Numbered from the stretch's first letter, positions 44,719 to 53,543 are shown. The stretch: 64,000 nucleotides of DNA from Desulfonatronum thiodismutans (GCF_000717475.1 NZ_JPIK01000010.1:62001-126000); one strand, 5' to 3'. A program made the numbers and translations. The notes: generated from the letters alone by a model not told the origin.

Positions 44719-44949
44719 ATGATCGCCACCGCGAAGGTCACGTCCAAAGGGCGGACAACCATTCCTCAAGCTGTTCGAAAAGCCATGCTGGTTGGACCTG
44801 GAGATGTCATCGTCTGGGAAATCAAGCAGGAAGGCGTGGTTAACGTACGGCGACTGTCGGACCTTGAGGTTGACAATCTTCATTGCCTGGAGAGCACGTT
44901 GAGCGAGTGGGGGGGAACCTTGGACAACGATGCGTATCGTGACTTTTGA
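44719..44949 (+). CDS. AbrB/MazE-type antitoxin, toxin not found
   Basis: The 76-residue protein has the SpoVT/AbrB swapped-hairpin motif at its N-terminus: ATAKVTSKGRTTIPQAVRKAML, then GPGDVIVWEI. The C-terminal half is acidic. ATG 44719 follows GAGGAG at seven bases. Its last residues (DNDAYRDF) are typical of antitoxins whose toxin starts at the overlapping ATGCGTATCGTGAC; here that ATG (44930) opens only a short leader in frame with the HerA-like gene, so the toxin seems missing or replaced. Confidence 0.8.
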   Translation: MIATAKVTSKGRTTIPQAVRKAMLVGPGDVIVWEIKQEGVVNVRRLSDLEVDNLHCLESTLSEWGGTLDNDAYRDF

Positions 44950-44971
44950 ATGGTTTCGAATGGAGAAGACG

Positions 44972-46501
44972 ATGAACACAATCCTGATCGGCAAGGGCCG
45001 GGAGCAGGTGTTTCTGCATGGCCGGTACGCCAACCGGCATGGGATGATCGCCGGGGCCACGGGAACGGGGAAGAGCGTTTCCCTGATGGTCCTGGCCGAA
45101 GGCTTTTCCCGGCTCGGGGTGCCGGTGTTCCTGGCTGACGTCAAGGGCGACCTGGCCGGGTTGGCCATGCCCGGGGCCATGAACGACCGGATTCGATCGC
45201 GGTTGGAGAGCATCGGAATCGAGGGCTACGCCAACGAACCGAACCCGGTTCTGTTTTGGGATATTTACGGAGAACTGGGGCATCCGCTACGTACCACGGT
45301 CTCCCAGATGGGGCCGACCTTGCTGGCCAGGTTGATGGAACTCAACGACATCCAGGCCGGGGTGTTGGAGATCGTCTTCCGCTTGGCGGACGAAGAAGGG
45401 CTGCTCCTGCTGGACCTTAAGGATCTGCGCTCCCTGCTGATCTTTACCTCGGAGAACGTGAAGAGCGTGTCGGCCCGGTTCGGACTGGTGCATTCCTCTT
45501 CCCTGGCCGCGATCCAACGGGCCCTGCTCCGGCTGGACGGAGACGGAGGCGATCTGTTTTTCGGCGAACCGGCTCTGGAATTGGCGGACTTCATGCGTCA
45601 GGATATGTCCGGGCGGGGAATCGTCAACGTCCTGGCCGCCGAGAAGCTGTATCTGCGGCCCAGGATGTATTCCAGCTTTTTGCTCTGGATGCTTTCGGAA
45701 CTGTTCGAGACCCTGCCCGAGGTCGGCGACCGGGACCTGCCGAAGATGGTCTTCTTTTTCGACGAGGCGCATCTGCTTTTCGCCGACGTGCCTTCGGCCT
45801 TGCGGCAGAGGGTGGAGCAGGTGGTCCGACTGATCCGTTCCAAGGGCGTGGGCGTGTATTTTTGCAGCCAGTATCCGGACGACGTGCCCCAGGAAATTCT
45901 GGGGCAATTGGGCAACCGCATCCAGCACGCGTTACGGGCTTACACGCCGCGGGACCAAAAGGCCGTGCGCGTCGCGGCCCAGACCTTTCCGCCCAACCCC
46001 GCCGTGGACGTGCTCCAGTCCCTGACCTCCATGGCCGTGGGCGAGGCCCTGGTGACCACCTTGCAGGACAAGGGCGTCCCGCTGCCCGTGGAGCGGGCCT
46101 TGGTCGTCCCGCCCCGATGTCGGATCGGGGTGATCACGCCGGAAGAACGGCACCTTGTGCGAGGACGCAGCCCCTTGGGCGGAAAATACGATACGCCCGT
46201 TGACCGCGAGTCCGCCTATGAGATCCTCCAGGCCCGGGCCGAGGAGGCCGTGGCCGCGAAATCAATTGAGAGCGCCGCTTCGGGAGGGAAATCTTCCCGA
46301 AGCAAGGAAACCGCCGACGGTGCGGCCGGTGGTGCCCCTGGTGGTGTTTCCGGGGCCATGCGGGACTTCCTGCTGGGTTCCAAGCGCCGTCAGGGCGCTC
46401 TGGAGGCCATGGGCAAGTCCGCCATGCGCACCGTGGGCAACCAGATAGGCCGCCAGGTGCTGCGCGGCGTCCTGGGTGGGCTGCTGGGCGGCAAGAAGTA
46501 A
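44972..46501 (+). CDS. HerA-like ATPase, DUF853 (YjgR) family
   Basis: This predicted bipolar DNA translocase or helicase-like P-loop ATPase has 509 residues. Walker A is GATGTGKS at residues 28-35, Walker B is [12 protein letters not shown] near 262, and [14 protein letters not shown] with the sensor region follows; [12 protein letters not shown] and [13 protein letters not shown] are conserved in DUF853. The C-terminal 70 residues are Gly/Ala-rich and end in [19 protein letters not shown] 44972 has GGAG nine bases upstream. The function of DUF853 proteins is not established. The gene is followed 32 bp later by typA. Confidence 0.9.
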   Translation: MNTILIGKGREQVFLHGRYANRHGMIAGATGTGKSVSLMVLAEGFSRLGVPVFLADVKGDLAGLAMPGAMNDRIRSRLESIGIEGYANEPNPVLFWDIYGELGHPLRTTVSQMGPTLLARLMELNDIQAGVLEIVFRLADEEGLLLLDLKDLRSLLIFTSENVKSVSARFGLVHSSSLAAIQRALLRLDGDGGDLFFGEPALELADFMRQDMSGRGIVNVLAAEKLYLRPRMYSSFLLWMLSELFETLPEVGDRDLPKMVFFFDEAHLLFADVPSALRQRVEQVVRLIRSKGVGVYFCSQYPDDVPQEILGQLGNRIQHALRAYTPRDQKAVRVAAQTFPPNPAVDVLQSLTSMAVGEALVTTLQDKGVPLPVERALVVPPRCRIGVITPEERHLVRGRSPLGGKYDTPVDRESAYEILQARAEEAVAAKSIESAASGGKSSRSKETADGAAGGAPGGVSGAMRDFLLGSKRRQGALEAMGKSAMRTVGNQIGRQVLRGVLGGLLGGKK

Positions 46502-46533
46502 GAATTACTCAACCCTTCAACAAACCAATCCTT

Positions 46534-48357
46534 ATGACACAAAAGACTATCAATCCGGCGATTCGCAACATCGCCATCATCGCCCACGTCGATCACGGCA
46601 AGACCACCCTGGTGGACGGACTGTTCAGGCAAAGCGGGCTGTTTCGGGACAATCAAGAAGTGGCCGAACGGGTCATGGACTCCATGGATCTGGAGCGGGA
46701 GCGCGGGATCACCATCGCGGCCAAGAATTGTGCCGTGTCCTGGAAGGGCGTGAAGATCAACATTATCGACACCCCGGGGCACGCGGACTTCGGCGGGGAG
46801 GTGGAACGTTCCCTGTCCATGGCCGACGGCGCGGTGCTGTTGGTGGACGCCTCGGAAGGGCCACTGCCTCAGACCCGTTTCGTGCTTAAGAAGACCCTGG
46901 AAGCCAAGCTGAAGGTCATCGTGGTGATCAACAAGATTGATCGCCAGGATGCCCGGGTGGCCGAGGTGCTGGACGAGGTCTATGATCTGTTCATCGACCT
47001 GGATGCTTCCGAGGAACAGCTCGATTTTCCGGTTTTGTACGCCGTTGCCCGGGACGGAATTGCCAAACGCTCCCTGGACGAGCCCGGGGAAAATTTACAC
47101 CCGCTGTTTGACGCGATTCTGCAAACGGTCCCCGGGCCCGCTTATGATCCGGACAAGCCGTTTCAGATGCTGGTGGCGGACCTGGGCTATTCAGACTACC
47201 TGGGACGGCTGGCCATCGGTCGAGTGGTCAACGGTCGGGCTAGGCAGAACGAGCAATTGGTCTGCATCAATGATGCGGCGGAACATCTTCCGCTGCGAGT
47301 CACCAAGTTGCAGACCTACGCGGGGCTGTCACTGCAAGAGGTGAGCGAGGTGGAGCCCGGGGATATCGCGGTGCTGGCCGGGATCGAGAATGTGCATATT
47401 GGGGATACCATCTGCACCAAGGCCGAACCTTCGGGCTTGAAACGGATCGCCGTGGACGAGCCCACCGTGGCCATGAAGTTCACCATCAACACCTCGCCTT
47501 TGGCCGGACGGGAGGGCAAGTTCGTTCAGTCCCGCAAAATCTGGGAGCGTCTGGTCAAGGAATCCCTGAGCAACGTGGCCATCCGGGTGGAAGAGACCGA
47601 GGAGCGGGACAGCTTCCTGGTCAAGGGGCGGGGCGAGTTCCAGATGGCCATCCTGATCGAAACCATGCGCCGGGAAGGGTATGAGTTGAGCGTGGGGCGG
47701 CCCGAGGTGATCTATAGAGATGTGGGCGGGAAGCGCCACGAACCCATGGAACACCTGTTCGTGGACTGCGAGGAGATTTTTCTGGGCGTGGTCACGGAAA
47801 AGTTGTCCATCCGCAAAGGGCGGATGTCCAATTTGGTGAACAAGGGTACCGGTCGGGTACGGGTGGAATTCACCATCCCTTCCCGGGGGCTGATCGGCTA
47901 CCGGGATGAGTTTTTGACCGACACCAAGGGCACCGGGGTGATGAACTCCTACTTTTCCGGGTATGAGGAATACCGGGGAGATTTTCCGACCCGGTTCATG
48001 GGCTCCATTGTTGCGGACCGGTCCGGGACCGCGGTACCTTACGCCTTGTTCAACCTGGAGCCACGGGGCAGGCTGTTCGTTTCACCGGGTGAGCCGGTCT
48101 ACGAAGGCATGATCGTCGGCGAGCACAACCGGGAAAGCGACCTGAACGTCAATCCCTGCAAGGAAAAGAAGCTGACCAATATGCGCGCCTCGGGCAAGGA
48201 CGAGGCGGTCATCCTGACCCCGGTCCTGCCGCTGACCCTGGAGTGGGCCCTGCATTTCATTCGGGAGGATGAGTTGCTGGAGGTCACGCCGCATTCAATC
48301 CGGCTGCGCAAGACGGTTCTATCAGCCTCCAAGCGGCATGTTCTGGGGGGGAAATAG
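46534..48357 (+). CDS. typA: Ribosome-associated GTPase TypA/BipA
   Basis: TypA is a translation-factor GTPase that supports ribosome assembly and stress growth. The 607 residues match the family length. G1 is AHVDHGKTT at residues 17-25, the switch region RERGITI and DTPGHADFG follow, and NKIDR is G4. The C-terminal part contains the BipA-specific segments [20 protein letters not shown], read in parts, [19 protein letters not shown] and [11 protein letters not shown]. It follows the DUF853 gene closely and is convergent with infA. Confidence 0.97.
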   Translation: MTQKTINPAIRNIAIIAHVDHGKTTLVDGLFRQSGLFRDNQEVAERVMDSMDLERERGITIAAKNCAVSWKGVKINIIDTPGHADFGGEVERSLSMADGAVLLVDASEGPLPQTRFVLKKTLEAKLKVIVVINKIDRQDARVAEVLDEVYDLFIDLDASEEQLDFPVLYAVARDGIAKRSLDEPGENLHPLFDAILQTVPGPAYDPDKPFQMLVADLGYSDYLGRLAIGRVVNGRARQNEQLVCINDAAEHLPLRVTKLQTYAGLSLQEVSEVEPGDIAVLAGIENVHIGDTICTKAEPSGLKRIAVDEPTVAMKFTINTSPLAGREGKFVQSRKIWERLVKESLSNVAIRVEETEERDSFLVKGRGEFQMAILIETMRREGYELSVGRPEVIYRDVGGKRHEPMEHLFVDCEEIFLGVVTEKLSIRKGRMSNLVNKGTGRVRVEFTIPSRGLIGYRDEFLTDTKGTGVMNSYFSGYEEYRGDFPTRFMGSIVADRSGTAVPYALFNLEPRGRLFVSPGEPVYEGMIVGEHNRESDLNVNPCKEKKLTNMRASGKDEAVILTPVLPLTLEWALHFIREDELLEVTPHSIRLRKTVLSASKRHVLGGK

Positions 48358-48445
48358 AAACGGAGCGGGGGAAGTTTCCGGAACGACGTTAAGAAAGTCA
48401 AAGGACGCAAGACGACCCTGGAAGATGTTCCGGGGGCTCGCGGAT

Positions 48446-48508
48446 CGTAAAAAAAAAACGAAAAAGGGGGCCGGGCCGAGGCGGAGCTTTGGGCAGCCGC
48501 CCCCTTGC
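48446..48508 (-). terminator. Rho-independent terminator of infA
   Basis: On the minus strand an AAGGGGGC stem (48499-48506) pairs with GCCCCCTT (48464-48471) across a GC-rich loop and is followed by TTTCGTTTTTTTTTT. It lies just downstream of the infA stop and could also stop typA transcription partially. Confidence 0.7.
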
Positions 48509-48520
48509 CTACGGGGTTGC

Positions 48521-48739
48521 CTATTTTTCCCGAAAAACGATCCGTCCCTTGGTCAGGTCGTAGGGAGACAGCTGAACGCGGACTTTGTCTCCGGGCAGGA
48601 TGCGGATGCGAAACTTGCGCATTTTTCCGCACAGATGCCCCAAAATGGTATGTCCGGTCTCCAGCTCCACGGAAAACAGGGTGCTCGGCAAGGCTTCCTG
48701 AACAATGCCGCTCATTTCAATACATTCTTCCTTGGCCAT
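48521..48739 (-). CDS. infA: Translation initiation factor IF-1
   Basis: IF-1 binds the A site of the 30S subunit during initiation. The 72 residues form one S1-like OB domain: [41 protein letters not shown], read in segments, then [26 protein letters not shown], all conserved. ATG 48739 has a perfect AAGGAGG site upstream. It ends with a strong terminator. Confidence 0.97.
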   Translation of the reverse strand: MAKEECIEMSGIVQEALPSTLFSVELETGHTILGHLCGKMRKFRIRILPGDKVRVQLSPYDLTKGRIVFREK

Positions 48740-48844
48740 TTGGCCTCCTTGAGTTGTCTTGTTTTTGCCGTCGCTCCAAGTGTTTCGCAAACATATTGGA
48801 GTGTTGAATCTTTTCGATACGGATTGTAAAGCCCGCGCGGAAGC

Positions 48845-48884
48845 AAAAAAGCCCCGCCCTCACGAAGATAGAGGACGGGGCTTC
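48845..48884 (-). terminator. Rho-independent terminator of the RRM gene
   Basis: AAGCCCCGTCCTC and GAGGGCGGGGCTT form a 13-bp stem with one mismatch on the minus strand (48849-48861 and 48871-48883), followed by TTTTGC. It lies 38 bp after the RRM gene stop. Confidence 0.8.
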
Positions 48885-48921
48885 GCAAGGGCCTTATTGA
48901 ATCAATGCAGTCGGGTAGCCG

Positions 48922-49230
48922 TTACCAGCGCTTGGACTGACGGTTCCTGTCCCCATAACCGCCGCCACCACCACTGGGACGGGGGGCACGTTCCTGAGCT
49001 TCGTTGATGCGCAGGCTACGTCCCTGGAAATCCTTGCCGTCCAACGCCTCCTGGGCGGAACGGGCTCCGGCTTCGTTCATTTCTACGAAGGCGAAACCAC
49101 GCGGACGACCTGTTTCACGATCACTGATCAAGGCCACGGAAAGAACTTCGCCATAGGTGGCGAACAGATCGCGAACATCGTCTTCCTGGGCGGTAAAAGG
49201 CAAATTCCCAACATACAACTTACTTGACAT
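48922..49230 (-). CDS. RRM-type RNA-binding protein
   Basis: This is a 102-residue single-RRM protein like the Rbp proteins of cyanobacteria and proteobacteria. RNP2 is KLYVGNLPFTA and RNP1 is RGFAFVEM; the rest of the domain follows the beta-alpha-beta-beta-alpha-beta plan to about residue 80. The C-terminal tail is Gly/Arg-rich (GGGGGYGDRNRQSKRW), which often adds non-specific RNA affinity. Such proteins are frequently cold-induced; here a long leader of about 100 nt with a small CCGGG hairpin precedes the gene, and a terminator follows. Confidence 0.93.
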   Translation of the reverse strand: MSSKLYVGNLPFTAQEDDVRDLFATYGEVLSVALISDRETGRPRGFAFVEMNEAGARSAQEALDGKDFQGRSLRINEAQERAPRPSGGGGGYGDRNRQSKRW

Positions 49231-49338
49231 GCGAATAACTCCAAAAAAGGTTGAGGCGGACATTCTGTTTGCTTGAAGCCGGGCACACCCCGGTGTTCAG
49301 GAAGAACGGGACTCCGCCGTTGCAAATCGAATTCAAGG

Positions 49339-49367
49339 TAACTACTCGGATCGTGTTTGGCTGTCAA
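49339..49367 (-). promoter_or_regulatory. Sigma-70-type promoter of the RRM gene
   Basis: On the minus strand TTGACA (49362-49367) and TAGTTA (49339-49344) are separated by 17 bases. Transcription from here would give a leader of about 100 nt before ATG 49230, containing a CCGGG-CCCGG hairpin at 49279-49293. Confidence 0.55.
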
Positions 49368-49457
49368 CAAAAATTTTTTACCGGAAATTCTGTGGGCAGT
49401 ACGTGATCGGTGTGCTTGGCAAGATAAAAGAACACGAGATGAGATTGAAAGTTCAAC

Positions 49458-49470
49458 TTGCAATTTGCAT
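49458..49470 (+). repeat. 13-bp direct repeat, left of the AAA_14 gene
   Basis: TTGCAATTTGCAT recurs exactly at 50686-50698, so the two copies bracket the ATPase gene 49492-50676. Confidence 0.7.
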
Positions 49471-49491
49471 GAATTTGTGTAGCCTCTTTTC

Positions 49492-50676
49492 ATGCAAGAA
49501 AGAACAATAGAACAGGCTTTCCATGCCCTTGCCGCCAAATATCCGGTGGTCACGGTCACAGGCCCCCGTCAAAGCGGCAAGACCACCCTTTGCAGGATGA
49601 CCTGCCCTGATAAAAAATATGTCAACCTTGAAGCACCGGATATCCGACAGTTCGCCGCGGACGATCCCCGAGGTTTTCTGGCCGAGTGCCGGGCAGGGGC
49701 CATCCTGGACGAGATTCAGCGCGCCCCTGAACTGCTGTCCTACCTGCAACCTCTGGTTGACGAGGATCCGACACCGGGGCGATTTATTCTCACGGGCAGC
49801 CAGCAGTTCAATGTCCGTGAGGCCCTGAGCCAGTCCCTGGCCGGAAGGACCGGTCTGCTGACCCTGCTGCCCTTTGATTGGCTTGAGATCCAGTCTTTCC
49901 TGGATGTTTCCGATGTGGACAAGCTTATTCTGCATGGTTTTTATCCCCGTCTGCACCAAATGCGCATCCATCCGACGCAGGCCATGGGCGACTATTATGA
50001 AACCTACGTGCAGCGCGATGTCCGGCAGCTCATTCAGATCCGCAATGTCGGCGCGTTTGAGAGGTTCGTACGCCTTTGCGCGGGCAGGATTGGCCAGCTC
50101 TTGAATCTGAACAGCCTGGGCAACGATGCCGGGGTGACCCATACCACGGCCAGGGAGTGGATTTCCATCCTGGAGGCCAGCTATATCATTTTTCAATTGC
50201 CTCCCTGGCATGCCAACATCTCCAAGCGTCTGGTCAAGACCCCGAAAATTTATTTCTGGGATGTCGGACTGGCCTCTTATCTCCTTGGACTGCAGGAAGA
50301 GAAGCAAGTGACCAGGGATCCGCTGCGGGGCAGCCTTTTCGAAAACATGGTCGTGGCTGAGCTCTTCAAACAGCATTATCATCAAGGGGTCCGCCCCAGA
50401 CTTTCCTTTTATCGCGACAGTGCGGGCAACGAGGTGGATGTGGTCATTGAGAGCGGACATGATCTTGTCCTGGTCGAAATCAAGGCCGGACAGACCGTGA
50501 GCAGAGACTATTTCAAGGGGCTGGATCGATTTGCCGGAGTGGCGGGGGGGCGCATCAAGGGGGGGATGGTGGTTTTCAGCGGCCAAAAGGCGCAACGAAG
50601 ATCGTCCTGGGAGGTCTGGCCGGTCAGCGATATTGGCGTGTTGCGAAACAGAGCAGTTTATTTTTTTGCAAATTGA
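49492..50676 (+). CDS. AAA_14 / DUF4143 ATPase
   Basis: The 394-residue protein combines an N-terminal P-loop domain (Walker A GPRQSGKTT at residues 24-32, Walker B GAILDEIQRAPEL near 66, sensor ILTGSQQF near 98) with a C-terminal DUF4143 domain (winged-helix part about 185-240, then FWDVGLASYLLG and a restriction-like fold with FYRDSAGNEVDVVIESGHDLVLVEIKAG read in pieces). The D-x(n)-E-x-K pattern in that last part resembles a PD-(D/E)xK nuclease core. These proteins are common in variable genomic regions; the role is unproven. Identical 13-bp repeats flank the gene, suggesting it arrived as a unit. Confidence 0.9.
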   Translation: MQERTIEQAFHALAAKYPVVTVTGPRQSGKTTLCRMTCPDKKYVNLEAPDIRQFAADDPRGFLAECRAGAILDEIQRAPELLSYLQPLVDEDPTPGRFILTGSQQFNVREALSQSLAGRTGLLTLLPFDWLEIQSFLDVSDVDKLILHGFYPRLHQMRIHPTQAMGDYYETYVQRDVRQLIQIRNVGAFERFVRLCAGRIGQLLNLNSLGNDAGVTHTTAREWISILEASYIIFQLPPWHANISKRLVKTPKIYFWDVGLASYLLGLQEEKQVTRDPLRGSLFENMVVAELFKQHYHQGVRPRLSFYRDSAGNEVDVVIESGHDLVLVEIKAGQTVSRDYFKGLDRFAGVAGGRIKGGMVVFSGQKAQRRSSWEVWPVSDIGVLRNRAVYFFAN

Positions 50677-50685
50677 AGATGTAGA

Positions 50686-50698
50686 TTGCAATTTGCAT
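50686..50698 (+). repeat. 13-bp direct repeat, right of the AAA_14 gene
   Basis: Second exact copy of TTGCAATTTGCAT, ten bases after the ATPase stop codon. The following stretch 50699-50959 shows no ORF, repeat or hairpin I can support. Confidence 0.7.
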
Positions 50699-50959
50699 AT
50701 GTGTCGCGGATTTTAGATTCTCCTTTGGGCCGTGATCTTTGAGCTTTGCGGTAATGAAATGGCCTCCTTCAGGGGGTGGGAATCCTTGAGGTTTAGCTCT
50801 ATTAGATGGACGGGCCTTCCCGTTTCACTTTGAGCCATCAGCTTCGAACCATCGCCACGAACTATCGTTGATGGTCAAGACAGTGACGGATGCTGGTCTG
50901 GTTGGTAATCTCAAACGCCAAACACCTGCCTGCCCCTCGCCTACAAGCTTCAATAATTT

Positions 50960-51180
50960 CGGCCTGAAATTTGCGAAGCCTTGCAAAAACCATTAAACAG
51001 GCAAGCCATGCCCAGAGTTAAGCAAGCATATTCCTTGTCTCCAGGCCTCTCAAGGGGATGTCAAAAAATGGTTCAAGGCCTGGGTGAGAAATCGAAGTCA
51101 GAGTCATGTTCAGTTTTTTTGGGTCAAGGTAAATAATTACAGGGTGTTGCTTGCCTCAGAGGTCCAGCCCCACCCCCCCC
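50960..51180 (+). repeat. Accessory repeat family B, copy 1, joined to a partial family A tail
   Basis: The unit runs from CGGCCTGAAATTTGC through GGCAAGCCATGCCCAGAG and CAGGCCTCTCAAGGGGATGTCAAAAAATG to CAGAGTCATGTTCAGTTTTTTTGGG, matching 55678-55846 and 56655-56780. The last 55 bases resemble the 3' end of repeat family A (CTTGCCTCAGAGGTCCAGCCC against CTCAGAGACCCAGCCC). No credible coding content is seen. It directly precedes the VapBC pair. Confidence 0.8.
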
Positions 51181-51215
51181 TCATGGAGTCAGCCAACAGC
51201 CATAGGAGTCCAGGC

Positions 51216-51446
51216 ATGTCGCTACAAAGTTACGAAGCCATATATCATAATGGTCAAGTGCAATGGTTGGGCGAAACGCCCAATGTGAAAAAAGCAAAAG
51301 TCATCGTCACTATTCTTGAGCCGAGGGGTGATGCGTCGCAATCAATTCGTCGCATGCCGTCCGTTCGAATTAGGGGGAAAGGGAAGATCCTTGGTGACAT
51401 CATGTCGCCTGCCGCTCCGGTTGAAGAATGGAATTGCGCGAAATGA
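51216..51446 (+). CDS. VapB-like antitoxin (AF2212/DUF104-like)
   Basis: The 76-residue protein starts SLQSYEAIYHNGQVQWLGETP and contains KAKVIVTILEP, the short beta-hairpin pattern of AF2212/DUF104-type antitoxins that pair with PIN toxins. ATG 51216 follows AGGAG at seven bases; an upstream extension to 51084 runs through repeat B and is rejected. The C-terminus (about 50-76) is basic and then acidic. The stop overlaps the toxin start. Confidence 0.8.
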   Translation: MSLQSYEAIYHNGQVQWLGETPNVKKAKVIVTILEPRGDASQSIRRMPSVRIRGKGKILGDIMSPAAPVEEWNCAK

Positions 51447-51838
51447 TTCTGCTCGACACGCATATCTGGGTCAATTGGATAGTGAAGGGCAATTCCTGCC
51501 TTTCTTCAGAAGTTGTCAATGCCATGCAAAATGCGGACGGTTTGGCTGTTTCGGCTATTTCGTGTTTCGAAGTTTCGTTGCTGGTGAATCGTGGGAAACT
51601 GGAACTGCCGTGCTCTGTTGACGAATGGATGCTTGAAGCGCTGGTTAACTCAGGTGTGGATTCTCTTCCGGTGACCTGCTTGATCGCTGATCGTGCGGTG
51701 ACGCTTCCTGATATCCACCGTGATCCGGCCGATAGAATCATCATCGCCACGGCGATTATCCACGATATCAAACTGGCAAGCATGGACTCTGTGTTTCCTG
51801 GCTATCTTGAAATAGCTGATAAATTGGTTGGGCAGTGA
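51443..51838 (+). CDS. VapC-type PIN toxin
   Basis: The 131-residue PIN protein carries the expected acidic sites: Asp in ILLDTHIWVNW near residue 5, Glu in SCFEVSLLVNRGKLEL near 46, and Asp residues in IHRDPADRIIIATAI near 91-94. The W-x-N/ATAI pattern matches the COG3744-type group also seen at 17809. ATG 51443 overlaps the antitoxin TGA by 4 bp; an ATG at 51428 is a possible alternative. It is followed at once by a transposase-like fragment. Confidence 0.9.
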   Translation: MILLDTHIWVNWIVKGNSCLSSEVVNAMQNADGLAVSAISCFEVSLLVNRGKLELPCSVDEWMLEALVNSGVDSLPVTCLIADRAVTLPDIHRDPADRIIIATAIIHDIKLASMDSVFPGYLEIADKLVGQ

Positions 51839-51867
51839 GATTCTTGGTTCGCACAAAGCCCCAGTGA

Positions 51868-51966
51868 GTTGAGGTGCTGGCACGGCTGATGGGAATGCCG
51901 GAAACCTTTGACTTCAGCGAGTACTATTCTGGATGGGTGACCAATGCAATTCGAAAGAGGAATTAA
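51868..51966 (+). pseudogene. Fragment resembling the C-terminal region of a REP-associated transposase
   Basis: The frame encodes EVLARLMGMPETFDFSEYYSGWVTNAIRK and then stops. The same peptide with one change (SEHYSGWVTNAIRKGSLTRDEIW) opens the longer fragment at 56180-56437. The pattern 'GW-V-NAIRKG' before a 'W-AVGS-F' block is what I recall for the tail of Y1/RAYT-type transposases. It sits between the VapC and RhuM genes. Confidence 0.5.
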
Positions 51967-51973
51967 CACGACC

Positions 51974-52723
51974 ATGAGCAAAAAGAAGAATCCAAACCTA
52001 CCCGCAATAAACGGCGGTTCCAATGTTCGCTCATCAGCGGCGGAGTATCTGACCTTTCTGGCGGCTCTCGGCAAGGGAGGCGTCGCTGCGGTATACGCTG
52101 ATCAAAACATCTGGTTGACCCAGAAAATGATGGGCGTGCTTTATGATGTTGAAACGCACACGATCAACTATCACCTGAAAAAAGTATTCTCCGACAGTGA
52201 GTTGGAGGAAGAAGCAGTTATTCGAAATTTTCGAATAACTGCCACTGACGGCAAAAGCTACGATACCAAGCACTACAACCTGTCCGCGATCATCGCCGTG
52301 GGCTACAAGGTGAACTCCGAGCGGGCCGTGCAGTTTCGCAAGTGGGCGACAGGCATCATTGAGGAGTTCACCATCAAAGGGTTTACAATGGATGATGAGC
52401 GTCTCAAAAGCGGCGGCACCATCCTTTCTGATCAATATTTTGAAGAGCAATTGCAGCGCATCCGGGAGATTCGTCTCTCTGAGCGGAAATTTTACCAGAA
52501 GATCACCGACATCTACGCCACGGCCATGGATTATGATGTGACCGCTCAGGCCACCAAGCGTTTTTTTGCCACTGTTCAGAACAAACTGCATTGGGCCATA
52601 CATGGCCAGACCGCGGCTGAAGTCAACTATGCCCGCGCCGATGCCGCAAAACAGAACATGGGCTCACCACCTGGAAGGATGCACCGAGAGGCAAGATACC
52701 AGAAGCCAAATCGCAAGGATTAG
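51974..52723 (+). CDS. RhuM-family protein, truncated and frameshifted at the 3' end
   Basis: RhuM-like proteins are found on pathogenicity islands and phage-like elements; their role is unclear. Residues 40-230 match the family core: IWLTQKMMGVLYDVETHTINYHLKKVF, read in parts, IRNFRITATDGKSYDTKHYNLSAIIAVGYKVNS, ATQFRKWAT-like VQFRKWATG and FATVQNKLHWAIHGQTAAE. At about 52661 one base appears to be missing: after NMG the next frame reads LTTWKDAPRGKIPEA, the normal RhuM continuation, while the present frame gives an unrelated tail. Family members run to about 330-350 residues; this one ends at 249 and the last third is absent. Confidence 0.78.
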   Translation: MSKKKNPNLPAINGGSNVRSSAAEYLTFLAALGKGGVAAVYADQNIWLTQKMMGVLYDVETHTINYHLKKVFSDSELEEEAVIRNFRITATDGKSYDTKHYNLSAIIAVGYKVNSERAVQFRKWATGIIEEFTIKGFTMDDERLKSGGTILSDQYFEEQLQRIREIRLSERKFYQKITDIYATAMDYDVTAQATKRFFATVQNKLHWAIHGQTAAEVNYARADAAKQNMGSPPGRMHREARYQKPNRKD

Positions 52724-52732
52724 GTGTTTTTT

Positions 52733-52969
52733 ATGATAACGTATACTGCGAAGTATCTCAAAATAGAATCAGGATACATGGGTCAGCTTGTCGAGTGGCC
52801 CGAGGTTTTAACGGAAGGGGCGGACTTGGATGAGTGCAGAGCAATGCTTCGCGATGCTTTGCAGGAAATGTTTACGGCATATGTCCAGCTTGGCAAGGAG
52901 ATACCTTTAGGCAATGCTTTGATTGAGCAACTCCCCATCGAGATGAAGCATGTCGGTCAAACGGCGTGA
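52733..52969 (+). CDS. hicB: HicB-like antitoxin
   Basis: The 78-residue protein reads ITYTAKYLKIESGYMGQLVEWPEVLTEGADLDECRAMLRDAL, in parts, the standard HicB partial RNase H fold, with a short helical C-terminus. It starts at ATG 52733, 10 bp after the damaged RhuM gene; a GTG at 52724 is an alternative. It overlaps hicA by 20 bp. Confidence 0.9.
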   Translation: MITYTAKYLKIESGYMGQLVEWPEVLTEGADLDECRAMLRDALQEMFTAYVQLGKEIPLGNALIEQLPIEMKHVGQTA

Positions 52970-53138
52970 TCTGGTCAAATACTTCGAGCAGCATGGATAT
53001 CGCCTACTCCGTGAAGGAGCTAATCATGCCATTTATACCAATGGGATAAAAGTCATACCCATTAAGCGCCATAGGCAGCTTGATCGCATTACGGCCAATG
53101 AACTCTGCAAGCAGGCAGGACTCGTACCTGTTTTCTGA
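52950..53138 (+). CDS. hicA: HicA-like mRNA interferase toxin
   Basis: The 62-residue toxin has KRRDLVKYFEQHGYRLLREGANHAIYTNG with the catalytic His, then VIPIKRHRQLDRITANELCKQAGL. Length and motif order are complete, so the pair is probably active. The order hicB-hicA is reversed relative to E. coli hicAB, as also in the T2SS locus. Confidence 0.92.
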   Translation: MSVKRRDLVKYFEQHGYRLLREGANHAIYTNGIKVIPIKRHRQLDRITANELCKQAGLVPVF

Positions 53139-53176
53139 TCCCGCATGAACATGTTGCCTGCCAGGTTGTTGAATTT

Positions 53177-53347
53177 GAAACTGTGGCCGTTTGGAGCAAG
53201 AGTTTTGCTGATATGCTACGGCTGAAAATGGGTGCGGCTCCGCGGAAAGAGCCCGTTGCGCATCTGCATGAGAATTCTGGTGGATATGGTCAGGACATGC
53301 GCGAGAATATGATTGAATGGGAAGTTTTTGGCTCCAGAGTTTTTTGA
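53177..53347 (+). pseudogene. Fragment resembling the C-terminus of a REP-associated transposase
   Basis: An open stretch without a start codon encodes ETVAVWSKSFADMLRLKMGAAPRKEPVAHLH, in parts, then RENMIEWEVFGSRVF and a stop. It is about 90% alike in protein to the second half of 56180-56437. It is followed directly by repeat family A, as at 56438. Confidence 0.6.
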
Positions 53348-53352
53348 CTTTT

Positions 53353-53516
53353 GTCGAATTATATTTGATGCTTGGGTCTAGAAAGCAGTGGTTTGGGCAA
53401 CAAAGGTTCTCTGTAAGGGGTCAAAATAGGTTTTTTTGGGGGATCAAGATGAATAAACACAGGTGATTGCTTGTGATTGCTTGTCTGATTGCTTGTCTCA
53501 GAGACCCAGCCCAAGC
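53353..53516 (+). repeat. Accessory repeat family A, copy 1
   Basis: The unit reads TCGAATTATATTTGATGCTTG, CAGTGGTTTGGGCAACAAAG, GGTCAAAATAGG, GATGAATAAACACAGGTGATTGC and ends CTCAGAGACCCAGCCC. Further copies lie at 54139-54302 and 56444-56583. It precedes the DUF4160/DUF2442 pair; the rest of the gap 53348-53543 holds nothing else. Confidence 0.85.
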
Positions 53517-53543
53517 ATAGAGGCGAGCGCGAAAGGAGAGTCA

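Noticed and set aside
49453..50691. 412-codon minus-strand frame opposite the AAA_14 ATPase
   Set aside because: The plus strand encodes clear Walker motifs; the opposite frame has none.
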